Program-made: the position numbers and the translations under genes | Shown here: positions 30,377 through 38,726 of the stretch, in pieces | Layout of the letters: each line of letters begins with the position of its first letter | Position numbering within the stretch: the stretch's first letter is position 1 | Source: Saprospiraceae bacterium | GTDB taxonomy: Bacteria > Bacteroidota > Bacteroidia > Chitinophagales > Saprospiraceae | NCBI GenBank assembly: GCA_019638455.1 | Contig: JAHBTU010000002.1 | Coordinates: 213,501 to 277,500, forward strand | Reading direction: 5' to 3' | DNA length: 64,000 nt | Notes under the pieces: model-generated | Seen by the model: only the letters and a program-made list of their open reading frames with translations | Databases searched by the model: none | Told to the model about the DNA's origin: nothing

Positions 30377-30793
30377 ATGAGCATCCACCACGTCACCACC
30401 ACTTGGGTTGGCAAACTCGCTTTTGATAGCGAAGTCAACAACCACGTCATTCGTATTGATTCCAAAACGCCAACAGGCGACGACTCTGGCCCCGGCCCTA
30501 AGGCGCTGCTCCTGACCGCGCTCACAGGTTGCACTGGCATGGATGTGGCCTCGCTCTTGCCCAAAATGCGCATCCCATTTGACAGCCTTGTGGTGGAAGC
30601 GCAGGCAGAGCAGACGGAGGAACACCCCAAGGTCTATAAGTCCATCCATCTGACTTTCCGAATTTCGGGCAAAGATGTCCGAGAAGATAAAGTGCGTCAG
30701 GCCATCGAACTTTCACAAGAAAAATACTGTGGCGTGACGGCAATGTTGCGCGCGCATTGTCCAATAACATGGGAATTGGTGATGGAAAAATAG
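30377..30793 (+). CDS. OsmC-like thiol-dependent peroxidase family protein
   Basis: A 138-residue OsmC/Ohr-fold protein, probably reducing organic or fatty-acid hydroperoxides. The two conserved cysteines are visible in LTGCTGMDVASLL and in SQEKYCGVTAML. GPGPKALLLTALTGC and VYKSIHLTFRISGKDV fit the YhfA/COG1765 branch rather than Ohr. Start 30377 (MSIHHVTTTW) is preferred to 30350. The stop is 6 nt from the convergent barrel gene. Confidence 0.88.
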   Translation: MSIHHVTTTWVGKLAFDSEVNNHVIRIDSKTPTGDDSGPGPKALLLTALTGCTGMDVASLLPKMRIPFDSLVVEAQAEQTEEHPKVYKSIHLTFRISGKDVREDKVRQAIELSQEKYCGVTAMLRAHCPITWELVMEK

Positions 30794-30799
30794 GCGCCG

Positions 30800-32251
30800 T
30801 CAGAAGCCCGTGTTGATGCGCAGGAAAAAGCCGTTCTCCCCCAAATCGTTCCAACTCCATTCAAACCGAACAGACTTGTTGTAGTAGGCAATAATGTCTA
30901 TGCCCATCCCATAACCCCACAGCACACGATTGGACAACGGGTTGTTGGCGGCATACCATGGGTCGTTGGCATAGCCCACGTCGTTGTTGAAAGACAGATA
31001 CATCTTCAAGGGAAGGTTGCGAAAGGCATCTAGGGGCACAAGCTTGCCAAGGTTGAAAGATTTGTTGAGCAACTGGACATGGAATGCTGTTTTTAGCACG
31101 CCGAAATCCAAGCCATCCGACACATAGTACTCATAGCCACGAACGAAGTTGCCTCCATAGCCCAGCGCCTGATTGTGAAAATAGGGCGGGCGACAACGCG
31201 GCAAACTTGTCCGTGCGCGAACGACTGTCTCAAGGCTAAGCCGTTTTTCCCAAAAAGGAAAGTATTGGGCGTATTCAAAAGAAGCGCGGAACATTCGGAA
31301 ATCGTCATTGGGCAACAAACCGTTGTAGCGCAGCTCGCCCACAAAAAGCCAGCCGTCGAGCGGATAAGGATGAATGTCGCGGTAATCGAAACGCACGTTG
31401 TAAATCACGCTCGTGAAGCGTTGGCGCGCGGCTCCGCCCAGAAAAAAATTGGGATTGAAAAAACGCGCAATCGAATCGGCAGCAGTAATGTCCCGATATT
31501 CTGCCGTGAATCGGTGAGAGGTGAACAAGCCGGGCCGCCACAGCACGCTGCCCCCCGTGGAAAGCTGGACAATCTGCCAAATATCGGGATTGACATGGAA
31601 GAGGAGCTTGTTCCCTTCCGTTGCGTAAGCAACTTCGTGCGACCTTGTGTAAGTGATGCCTGCCTCAAAGCCCACCGTTTTGCGACGATTGACCACCGGG
31701 CGCCGGTATTGGAGCTCGTATTTATTGGAATAACCGAATTGCGCTTTCGCTTTTAGAATATCCGCACCGCCCGTAAGATTAAGCTGCGTCCAATCAAGGC
31801 CATAGTTTACGCGCCTGAGCGAACGGTTGAATTCCTTCCACCACACGTTGAAGTTGCGGTCAGCCAGTTCAAATATCGGCGAAGGATAGATGTACCAAGA
31901 TTCGGTAAGCGTGATATGCAGCACCACATGATTGCCCTCCGTCCATCGGGCCACATTGATGCTAGCGGCATTGAATATGCCCAGGTTCATCAATCTCAGG
32001 CTATTGCGCTCCAAAGTAGCTCCCAGATTAGCTGTGGCAAGCGAGTCGCCGGGGGCAAATTCCAGTTCGCGCAAGACAAGGCCGGGGCGGGTTTTTCGGT
32101 TGCCCTCCATCGTGATGGAGTCAATATGGATAAATGGAGCAATTGTCTGAAGTTCGTCTTGCGCATTCAATTCGGGATAGGAGAAAAAAAACAGCAGCAA
32201 CGATTTGATTGTCAGCCAAAAAACGGAGTGACGACTGTAGTGCTGTTTCAT
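30800..32251 (-). CDS. Omp85/BamA-like outer-membrane protein with one POTRA-like domain
   Basis: A 483-residue outer-membrane protein with a signal peptide (SLLLFFFSYPELNAQ). It has one POTRA-like domain (IHIDSITMEGNRKTRPGLVL to VVLHITLTESW) and a long beta-barrel ending in an aromatic residue (FFLRINTGF). FVRGYEYYVSDGLDFGVLKT resembles the VRGY/F loop motif of BamA/TamA barrels. It has far fewer POTRA domains than BamA, so it is an accessory Omp85 member, perhaps for surface assembly. The start at 32251 (MKQHYSRHSVFW) follows the signal peptide; the frame runs back to 32515. Confidence 0.75.
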   Translation of the reverse strand: MKQHYSRHSVFWLTIKSLLLFFFSYPELNAQDELQTIAPFIHIDSITMEGNRKTRPGLVLRELEFAPGDSLATANLGATLERNSLRLMNLGIFNAASINVARWTEGNHVVLHITLTESWYIYPSPIFELADRNFNVWWKEFNRSLRRVNYGLDWTQLNLTGGADILKAKAQFGYSNKYELQYRRPVVNRRKTVGFEAGITYTRSHEVAYATEGNKLLFHVNPDIWQIVQLSTGGSVLWRPGLFTSHRFTAEYRDITAADSIARFFNPNFFLGGAARQRFTSVIYNVRFDYRDIHPYPLDGWLFVGELRYNGLLPNDDFRMFRASFEYAQYFPFWEKRLSLETVVRARTSLPRCRPPYFHNQALGYGGNFVRGYEYYVSDGLDFGVLKTAFHVQLLNKSFNLGKLVPLDAFRNLPLKMYLSFNNDVGYANDPWYAANNPLSNRVLWGYGMGIDIIAYYNKSVRFEWSWNDLGENGFFLRINTGF

Positions 32252-32543
32252 GCGCAAATCGGTTGTTGAAGCAAGCGGCACGAGCAGGTAGGATAAACGG
32301 CGCTTGCTTGGATTTTTCGGTAAAAAATTTCTCTGCGAAGTTCTAAGATGTTGATTGACAAAAAGTTTAGAAATTTGCGTGGCAAATCTGCCGTCCTTTA
32401 GTTGGCTCAAAAGGAACTTGTGCCCCAAACGAAACCATCGTACAGTTTGTTCGGCATAACGCACAAGAGCGCAAGATATGTGCAAAAGGCACAATTTTCG
32501 CATCTTTCGTGCCACCTTTGGTCAAAAGAAAAATCACTCGGCC

Positions 32544-33413
32544 ATGAGCGAGTTCTTGGAAGATCCTGTTTTTTATTGGTTGGTATGGGCCATTTTTACC
32601 GTTGCGGGCGCCATCATCGGGTGGTCGCTGCGTGCCAATTTCCCCGAAAAAGACGTGCGCCGCGCACTTGACCGCAGCGAACATGACCGCAGCGTGTTGG
32701 CTCGGCTTTACACACACATCAAACACCAACACGACCTCCGCGAGGCAGATTTTAAACGCGCAACACTCGAATTGGATAATTTGCGCGACCGTCTGGCGAT
32801 GTTGGAACAAGAACGCATCGCCCATGCCCACGCCGAACAACTCAGCGCCGCCCGCGTGGAGCAAGCCGAATCCAACGCCGCCCGTTTTGCCGAAAGGTTC
32901 CGCACCATAGAGATGCAGGCAAACGCACTCCGCGTTCGCAACACACAACTCGCCACAGACTTAGGGCGCTTGCAACAAGAACTCGCGGCTTGGAAAACGC
33001 TCTACCGCGATTTCCAAGCAATGCAGCAAAAACTCTTCGCCTTCGAACAAACCGCCTCCGCTCTGGAAGCCGAGCGCAACCAACTCCGCCAACAACTCGA
33101 AGCCGCTCGCGCCGACATCGAACAACTGCAAGCCGCTCAACCCGGCAAAAGAAATCGCTCCAACAAAGGCGGACCAGCCCGCTCTGCACCCGGCCCCGAC
33201 AATCCCGACGACTTGAAAAACATCAAGGGCATCTCTTTTGCCACCGAACAACAGCTGCATGGGTTAGGCATCTTCACCTACACCCAAATCAGTCAATGGG
33301 ACGACGATGCCATCATCGGCGCAGCAAAAAAACTGGGCATCAGCCCCGGCAAAATTTATCAGGACGATTGGGTGGGTCAGGCCCGCCAATTGGTGGGAGA
33401 GGAGCGGGTATGA
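32544..33413 (+). CDS. membrane-anchored coiled-coil protein with C-terminal HhH domain
   Basis: 289 residues, no named family. One N-terminal transmembrane helix (FYWLVWAIFTVAGAIIGWSL, ~9-28) is followed by ~180 residues of coiled coil rich in E, Q, R and A. After a basic/Gly linker comes a helix-hairpin-helix fold (DDLKNIKGISFATEQQLHGL, GIFTYTQISQWDDDAIIGAA, KKLGISPGKIYQDDWVGQAR). That fold is like the domain fused to some ribosomal L21 or NADH dehydrogenase proteins. The layout suits a membrane tether for nucleic acid or a large complex. Start 32544 (MSEFLEDPVF) is preferred over 32478. Confidence 0.7.
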   Translation: MSEFLEDPVFYWLVWAIFTVAGAIIGWSLRANFPEKDVRRALDRSEHDRSVLARLYTHIKHQHDLREADFKRATLELDNLRDRLAMLEQERIAHAHAEQLSAARVEQAESNAARFAERFRTIEMQANALRVRNTQLATDLGRLQQELAAWKTLYRDFQAMQQKLFAFEQTASALEAERNQLRQQLEAARADIEQLQAAQPGKRNRSNKGGPARSAPGPDNPDDLKNIKGISFATEQQLHGLGIFTYTQISQWDDDAIIGAAKKLGISPGKIYQDDWVGQARQLVGEERV

Positions 33414-33434
33414 CAAATCTTTGGCGTATTTGCT

Positions 33435-33442
33435 TACGTTTG
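33435..33442 (+). promoter_or_regulatory. -7 element for M1 peptidase
   Basis: TACGTTTG, a full TAnnTTTG match, 24 nt before the ATG at 33467 and 21 nt after the upstream stop. It suggests the peptidase is transcribed independently. Confidence 0.5.
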
Positions 33443-33466
33443 CGGCGAACTTAATCATGAATTAGG

Positions 33467-35341
33467 ATGCTACGTTATCTTCTCTCTTTTTCCTTCGTCG
33501 CTTCTTTTCTAAGCGCTTCTTTGGCACAAACCTCCCTATTCCTCCCGCGCAACCTGCAAACAGCCTATGAAAAGGGCACCCGAAACAGGGATGGCAAACC
33601 AGGCCCCAACTATTGGCAGAATCGCGCCAGCTATGTCATCAAGGCCTCGCTGGAACCCAAAACCCACCGACTTAGCGGAGAGGAAACCATCACCTACTTC
33701 AACAACAGCCCAGACACGCTCAAGCTCATCCGGTTCAAGCTGCAACACGACCGCTATCGCAAAGGAGCCCAGCGAGCATTCGATGTGGCAGCCTCCGATG
33801 TGACCGATGAGGGCGTGCGCATTGAGTCACTGACTTACAATGGACAAAACGTAGAAACCTCCCAACAACGCCGTTACGCCACATTTCTCGACATTGATTT
33901 GAAGGAAAAACCCCTGCCCCCCAACAGCAAGGCTACCATGAGCGTCAAATGGTCATACACGCTCCCCGCCGAAAAAGGTTCTGCCCGCGAATGTGTGTGC
34001 GACAGCACCACCTTCTTTGTGCCCTACTGGTATCCGCAAATCGCCGTGTACGACGATGTGCGCGGCTGGGCCGACGCACCATATACCGGGCAATATGAGT
34101 TTTATCACGACTTTGCAGATTATGACGTGACGATTTCCATGCCTGCGGGTTTCCAAGTGTGGGCAACGGGCGAATGGCAAAATGCCGCTGACATTTTGGA
34201 AAAAAAATATCTGGAGCGCTGGCAAAAGGCTCATACAGCCCCCGGTGTGATTTCTATTTTTTCGGAAAAAGAATTGCAAGCGGGAGGCATCTACCGAAAA
34301 ACCGGTCCTCTTGTCGCTTTCAATTTCAAAGCGACAGATGTGCCCGATTTCGCATTTGCAGCCAGCGACCATTACAATTGGGACGCGACTTCCGTTGTTG
34401 TTGACGACCGCACAGGCCGCCGCACATTCGTCAGTGCCGCATACAACACCGCGTCCACCGACTACCCCGAAGTGGCACGCATCGCCGCCGACGGCATTCG
34501 CCTGATGAGCACTTGGCTGCCGGGCTACCCTTTCCCCTATCCAGTAATGACGGTGTTCAATGGGGACGATGGCATGGAATACCCGATGATGTGCAACGAT
34601 GCCAGCACCGCTCCCCGCTCCCCCATGACGCTGACCATACATGAAGTGAGCCACACTTATTTTCCTTTTATGATGGGCATCAATGAGCAAGATTACGCTT
34701 GGATGGATGAAGGCTGGGCCTCCTTTTTTGACTATATGCTTTCGGACTCGCTCAGCAACCACACCATCGGAAACGTGCGCGGCTATTCTTTCATCGCGGG
34801 TACGGACAACGATGTGCCGCCCATGGTCAAGTCACGCAATCTCAGCTCCGCCTATCGCGTGGCTTCGTATCAACGTCCGCAAAATGCCTACCTAACGTTG
34901 TACGATATGTTGGGCTATGAGACCTTTCACAAGTGCATGGTCGAGTACATGAATCGCTGGAAAAGCAAACACCCTATCCCCTTTGATTTCTTCAACACTT
35001 GGAACGACGTATCAGGTCAAAATTTGGATTGGTTCTGGCGGCCATGGTTCTTTGAATGGGGCTACCCCGATTTGGCAATTAAAGAGGTCTTAAAAAACGA
35101 ACCCCTCAATGCTCAAACCATCGTCGTAGAACGCAAAGGGAACCTCCCCGTACCCGTGCATCTCGAAGTAGAATACACCGATGGCTCGCAACAAACCATC
35201 CGCAACACTGCCAGCGTTTGGAAAGATGGAGGCACGACTTTTCGCGTCACCTGCCCCGCGGGGAAAACCCTCAAGTCTGTTCGATTGGGCGACAAAATCA
35301 TACCTGACACCAACCCAAAAGACAATTCTTGGAAAAATTGA
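33467..35341 (+). CDS. M1-family zinc metallopeptidase
   Basis: A secreted or periplasmic aminopeptidase-like enzyme of 624 residues with signal peptide MLRYLLSFSFVASFLSASLA. Zinc site: H392-E-V-S-H396 and E415 in HEVSHTYFPFMMGINEQDYA, WMDEGWASF. The exopeptidase GAMEN motif is changed to GDDGMEYPMM, a common variant in Bacteroidota members. The N-terminal beta-rich domain (YVIKASLEPKTHRLSGEETI) is intact. No T9SS tail is present. Substrate is unknown, probably peptides from extracellular protein degradation. Confidence 0.9.
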   Translation: MLRYLLSFSFVASFLSASLAQTSLFLPRNLQTAYEKGTRNRDGKPGPNYWQNRASYVIKASLEPKTHRLSGEETITYFNNSPDTLKLIRFKLQHDRYRKGAQRAFDVAASDVTDEGVRIESLTYNGQNVETSQQRRYATFLDIDLKEKPLPPNSKATMSVKWSYTLPAEKGSARECVCDSTTFFVPYWYPQIAVYDDVRGWADAPYTGQYEFYHDFADYDVTISMPAGFQVWATGEWQNAADILEKKYLERWQKAHTAPGVISIFSEKELQAGGIYRKTGPLVAFNFKATDVPDFAFAASDHYNWDATSVVVDDRTGRRTFVSAAYNTASTDYPEVARIAADGIRLMSTWLPGYPFPYPVMTVFNGDDGMEYPMMCNDASTAPRSPMTLTIHEVSHTYFPFMMGINEQDYAWMDEGWASFFDYMLSDSLSNHTIGNVRGYSFIAGTDNDVPPMVKSRNLSSAYRVASYQRPQNAYLTLYDMLGYETFHKCMVEYMNRWKSKHPIPFDFFNTWNDVSGQNLDWFWRPWFFEWGYPDLAIKEVLKNEPLNAQTIVVERKGNLPVPVHLEVEYTDGSQQTIRNTASVWKDGGTTFRVTCPAGKTLKSVRLGDKIIPDTNPKDNSWKN

Positions 35342-35452
35342 GGGCTAATTGGACTTTCCATCACTAAACCAACGTTTTAACATCCCAACAAACGCTACCT
35401 TTCGCCGACGCAAACCAGATTTCTTAACCTTTCAAATGAACGACTGCACAAT

Positions 35453-36073
35453 ATGAAATCGAATACATTGCTCACCTATCTGCTCTATGCGCTGCTCGCC
35501 ACACTCATCCTTTCTGCTGGCTACAAAATGTGCCAAATGCAGAAAGACAAAGAGCGAAAAGCCAAAGAGGAAGCCGAGTGGCAGGAAACGCTCAAAAAAC
35601 TCTACCCCGAAGGTGACACGACGGCGAGTGGCAGCTCCTACTCGGACTATGACTCCACTCGGCAAACCACAGCCACCAGCCCTCCCCCATCTTCGAACAG
35701 CGGTACCACCCCACCTGCCTCCACCGGGGCAGCTACCAAGCCAACCACGCCCCCGTCCACGACCTCACCCGCTACTACCTCGACACCCTCTACCACCACC
35801 CCAAAAACCACGACAAAAGGTGGCGGCACAAGCGTGCCGGGCGTAGGTTCGGGCCAGTGGGAGGTGCGTGCCGGCACATTCCAGTATATGGATGGCGCAC
35901 GCGAACGCCTCGAGCAAGTTATTCGCATGGGCTACACCAATGCCGAAATCAAAAAAACCAGCAATGGCTGGGCAGCCGTAGTGGTTTTGCGCACCAACGA
36001 TAAGAATCGCGCCATCCAGACCGTTGACCAATTGGAGCGTCGCGGGGTGGATGCAGCCGTTTTTAAGCGATAG
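35453..36073 (+). CDS. SPOR-domain membrane protein
   Basis: A 206-residue protein: one N-terminal transmembrane helix (LLTYLLYALLATLILSAGYK), a charged stretch, then a long Pro/Thr/Ser-rich linker (~55-125). It ends in a C-terminal SPOR domain (WEVRAGTFQYMDGARERLEQ, VIRMGYTNAEIKKTSNGWAA, VVVLRTNDKNRAIQTVDQLE). SPOR domains bind denuded glycan strands at septal peptidoglycan, so a role in division or envelope remodelling is expected. A TACCTTTC near-match promoter box lies at 35396-35403. A strong hairpin follows at 36099. Confidence 0.85.
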   Translation: MKSNTLLTYLLYALLATLILSAGYKMCQMQKDKERKAKEEAEWQETLKKLYPEGDTTASGSSYSDYDSTRQTTATSPPPSSNSGTTPPASTGAATKPTTPPSTTSPATTSTPSTTTPKTTTKGGGTSVPGVGSGQWEVRAGTFQYMDGARERLEQVIRMGYTNAEIKKTSNGWAAVVVLRTNDKNRAIQTVDQLERRGVDAAVFKR

Positions 36074-36098
36074 TCACATTGATTTTGAGCCATGTCAA

Positions 36099-36131
36099 CA
36101 CGCCTTGCCCGCTCTCCGCTGGCAAGGCGTG
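36099..36131 (+). terminator. hairpin after SPOR gene
   Basis: CACGCCTTGCC and GGCAAGGCGTG pair perfectly over 11 bp with an 11 nt loop, 26 nt after the stop codon. The following sequence (CCTGTTGTT) is only weakly T-rich. Confidence 0.6.
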
Positions 36132-36135
36132 CCTG

Positions 36136-36163
36136 TTGTTAGCAGATTGGTTTCTTACATTTG
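36136..36163 (+). promoter_or_regulatory. promoter of GH3 gene
   Basis: TTG 36136-36138, 17 nt spacing, TACATTTG 36156-36163: a full Bacteroidota promoter 18 nt before ATG 36182. It sits directly behind the upstream hairpin, and it overlaps an earlier in-frame start at 36161, so 36182 is the better start. Confidence 0.65.
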
Positions 36164-36181
36164 CCCGTAAAACAATTATCC

Positions 36182-38452
36182 ATGATAAAACTTCAGCCAT
36201 ATCTTTTGCCTGTCATCGCCCTTGTCGCGACAGGAATTTCTTCCCCACTGTTTTCGCAAAAGACCTCCGTAAAGGACATTGATGCCCGAGTCGAGGCACT
36301 GCTTGTCAAAATGACTCTTGACGAAAAAATCGGGCAACTTCACCAAGTTCCCGGCGACATCAGTACTGGCACCGATGTCGCTAAAGACGATTTACTAACC
36401 CAAATCAAGGCTGGCAAGGTTGGCAGCATATTGAGCCACACCAATTTTGACAACAAAATCGCCATGCAACGCGCCGCAGTTGGCACCCGCCTCGGCATAC
36501 CGCTCATTTTCGGTTTCGACGTGATTCACGGCTACAAAACCATCTTTCCCATCCCCTTGGCACAAGCAGCAAGTTGGGATATGGGCGCCATCGAACGCGC
36601 CGAGCGAATCGCCGCCGAAGAAGCCAGCGCCGATGGGCAAAACTGGACGTTTTCTCCCATGGTGGATGTATCGCGCGACCCGCGCTGGGGCCGCGTCATG
36701 GAAGGCGCAGGGGAAGACACCTATCTCGCAAGTCGTGTGGCAGTAGCCCGCGTGAGGGGATTTCAAGGCGACGATTTGAGCAAAAACAACACCCTTGCCG
36801 CCTGCGTCAAACACTTCGCAGGATACGGATTCGCTGAGGCAGGACGCGACTACAACACAGTGGACATGAGCGAACAACGCCTCCGCGAAATCGTGCTCCC
36901 CCCATTCAAAGCAGCCGCCGACGCAGGCTGTGCCACTTTGATGAATGCGTTTAACGTGCTCAACGGCGTACCTGCCAGCATGGACAAACACTTGCTCACC
37001 GATATTCTGCGCGGCGAGTGGGGTTGGAAAGGAATGGTGGTGAGCGATTGGAATTCGTTCGGCGAGACCATCATCCACGGGGCCGCCACCGATGAGGCCG
37101 ACGCCTCTGCCAAATGTCTTTCGGCAGGCAGCGACATGGACATGGCTGGCGGCACCTTCCAAAAAGGCTTGAAAAAAGCATTGGAGAGTGGGCGCGTCAC
37201 GCAAGCCCAAATAGACGAGGCCGTGCGTCGCGTGTTGCGCCTGAAATTCTCGTTGGGCCTTTTCGACGACCCATTCCGCTACCTCGACCCTAAACGTCGC
37301 GCTGCTACCCTTGAAAAGCCCGAATATCGGCTTGCTGCACGCGAATTGGCGGCCAATAGCATGGTGCTGCTTAAAAACGAAGGCGGCCTGCTGCCACTCC
37401 GCCCCGATGGGCCATTCAAAAAAATCGCCATCATTGGCCCATTGGCCGATAGTCGCTCCAACAAGAACTATATGAGTTTCTGGACGCTCGGTCTCGGAGA
37501 TGTCAGCCAATACGATACCACCAAAGTAGTCACGCCCGGCATGGCATTGAAGTCCTCCTTGGAAGAGGCAGGCTTTGAGGTCACTATTACCGAAATTTGT
37601 TTCAATGCTGACTGCACCGAAAAAGACTTTTCGGCAGCCTTGAAAGCAACAGCGGCAGCAGACCTAACCATCGTTTGTGTGGGCGAGACGGGCATTGATT
37701 GTGGAGAAAGCCGCTCCGTGACCGACCTCAATCTGAAATACAACCAAGAAATTATCATGAAAATAGCCGCGCGCGGCAATATGCCCACCGTGATGGCGCT
37801 GTTCAACAGCCGCCCAATGACCTTCCAATGGGCCTCGGAAAATATCCCAGCCATTCTCGTATGCTGGCAGCCCGGCTTTGAAGCGGGCAACGCTTTGGCA
37901 GACATCATCACCGGGGCGGTGAACCCTTCTGCCAAATTGCCTGTCACTTTCCCGCGCTCCGTCGGGCAAGTGCCCATCTATTACAACGCCCTCAGCACTG
38001 GCCGACCGCAGCAGCAACAAGGGCAAATGTGGACAAGCGGCTATCTTGATTCGCCCACCTCGCCCGCCTACCCGTTTGGTTTTGGACTCAGCTACACCAC
38101 GTTCTCTTATTCGGACATAAAACTCAACAAAACCAAATTGAGAACGGGCGAGACCCTCGAAGTCTCAGTCACCGTGAGCAACACGGGGCAACACGCCGGG
38201 GAGGAGGTGGTTCAACTATACATCCACGACCCTGCTGCCGACATTGCACGGCCAGTAAAAGAATTGAAAGGTTTTGAAAAAATAAAACTCGACACCTACG
38301 AAAGCAAAACAGTTACTTTCCGACTCACGGAGCAAGACTTGGGTTACTGGAATCATGAACTAAAATTCAAGGCCGACCCCGGCAAGTTCAAGGTGTTCGT
38401 AGGGGGCAACTCGCGCGATGTGAAAGAGGCAGGGTTCGAGATAGTGCGCTAA
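36182..38452 (+). CDS. bglX: beta-glucosidase, glycoside hydrolase family 3 (BglX-type)
   Basis: Periplasmic or secreted exo-beta-glucosidase of 756 residues. A signal peptide (to SSPLFSQ) is followed by the (beta/alpha)8 domain (VEALLVKMTLDEKIGQLHQV, FSPMVDVSRDPRWGRVMEGA) with nucleophile D289 in GMVVSDWNSF. Next come the alpha/beta sandwich with the ANSMVLLKNEGGLLPL junction, and a C-terminal fibronectin-like domain (LEVSVTVSNTGQHAGEEVVQ). This is the layout of E. coli BglX, and the length is typical. It could act on cello- or gluco-oligosaccharides or on xylosides; the sequence does not settle which. Monocistronic, between its own promoter and terminator. Confidence 0.92.
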   Translation: MIKLQPYLLPVIALVATGISSPLFSQKTSVKDIDARVEALLVKMTLDEKIGQLHQVPGDISTGTDVAKDDLLTQIKAGKVGSILSHTNFDNKIAMQRAAVGTRLGIPLIFGFDVIHGYKTIFPIPLAQAASWDMGAIERAERIAAEEASADGQNWTFSPMVDVSRDPRWGRVMEGAGEDTYLASRVAVARVRGFQGDDLSKNNTLAACVKHFAGYGFAEAGRDYNTVDMSEQRLREIVLPPFKAAADAGCATLMNAFNVLNGVPASMDKHLLTDILRGEWGWKGMVVSDWNSFGETIIHGAATDEADASAKCLSAGSDMDMAGGTFQKGLKKALESGRVTQAQIDEAVRRVLRLKFSLGLFDDPFRYLDPKRRAATLEKPEYRLAARELAANSMVLLKNEGGLLPLRPDGPFKKIAIIGPLADSRSNKNYMSFWTLGLGDVSQYDTTKVVTPGMALKSSLEEAGFEVTITEICFNADCTEKDFSAALKATAAADLTIVCVGETGIDCGESRSVTDLNLKYNQEIIMKIAARGNMPTVMALFNSRPMTFQWASENIPAILVCWQPGFEAGNALADIITGAVNPSAKLPVTFPRSVGQVPIYYNALSTGRPQQQQGQMWTSGYLDSPTSPAYPFGFGLSYTTFSYSDIKLNKTKLRTGETLEVSVTVSNTGQHAGEEVVQLYIHDPAADIARPVKELKGFEKIKLDTYESKTVTFRLTEQDLGYWNHELKFKADPGKFKVFVGGNSRDVKEAGFEIVR

Positions 38453-38494
38453 TTTGGTGAAACACTGTCCGCTGTCCGGTGGTCGGGACTTCGG

Positions 38495-38535
38495 AAAATA
38501 CACGCCTGGTGGCAAGTCCCCAGCGTGTATTTTTG
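38495..38535 (+). terminator. intrinsic terminator of bglX
   Basis: AAAATACACGC and GCGTGTATTTT are exact complements (11 bp) around a 17 nt loop, followed by more T. It starts 43 nt after the stop codon. The A/T ends make it usable from either strand. Confidence 0.85.
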
Positions 38536-38581
38536 TTTCTGTCGGGTCAAAAACTTGAAGCAACGCTTACTGCGAAAGACA

Positions 38582-38718
38582 AGAGTCATCCCGAATTTTT
38601 ACCCCAGCGGGGCTGAATATGGAACCTCTTTCATATTCCGCCCCGCTGGGGTAGTTAGAAGGCTTGATTTTTAGCAAAATATTGAGCCAAAATCTGTTTT
38701 TCAAAATTCGGGACTCAT
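38582..38718. repeat. nested inverted-repeat element (MITE- or REP-like)
   Basis: The inner arms 38600-38621 and 38632-38653 are 22 nt each and match at 21 positions around a 10 nt loop; both hold TACCCCAGCGGGGC or its complement. The outer arms GAGTCATCCCGAATTTTT (from 38583) and AAAATTCGGGACTC (38703-38716) are also near complements. The whole element fills the gap between the bglX terminator and the convergent TonB-receptor stop. Confidence 0.75.
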
Positions 38719-38726
38719 GTTTTTAA

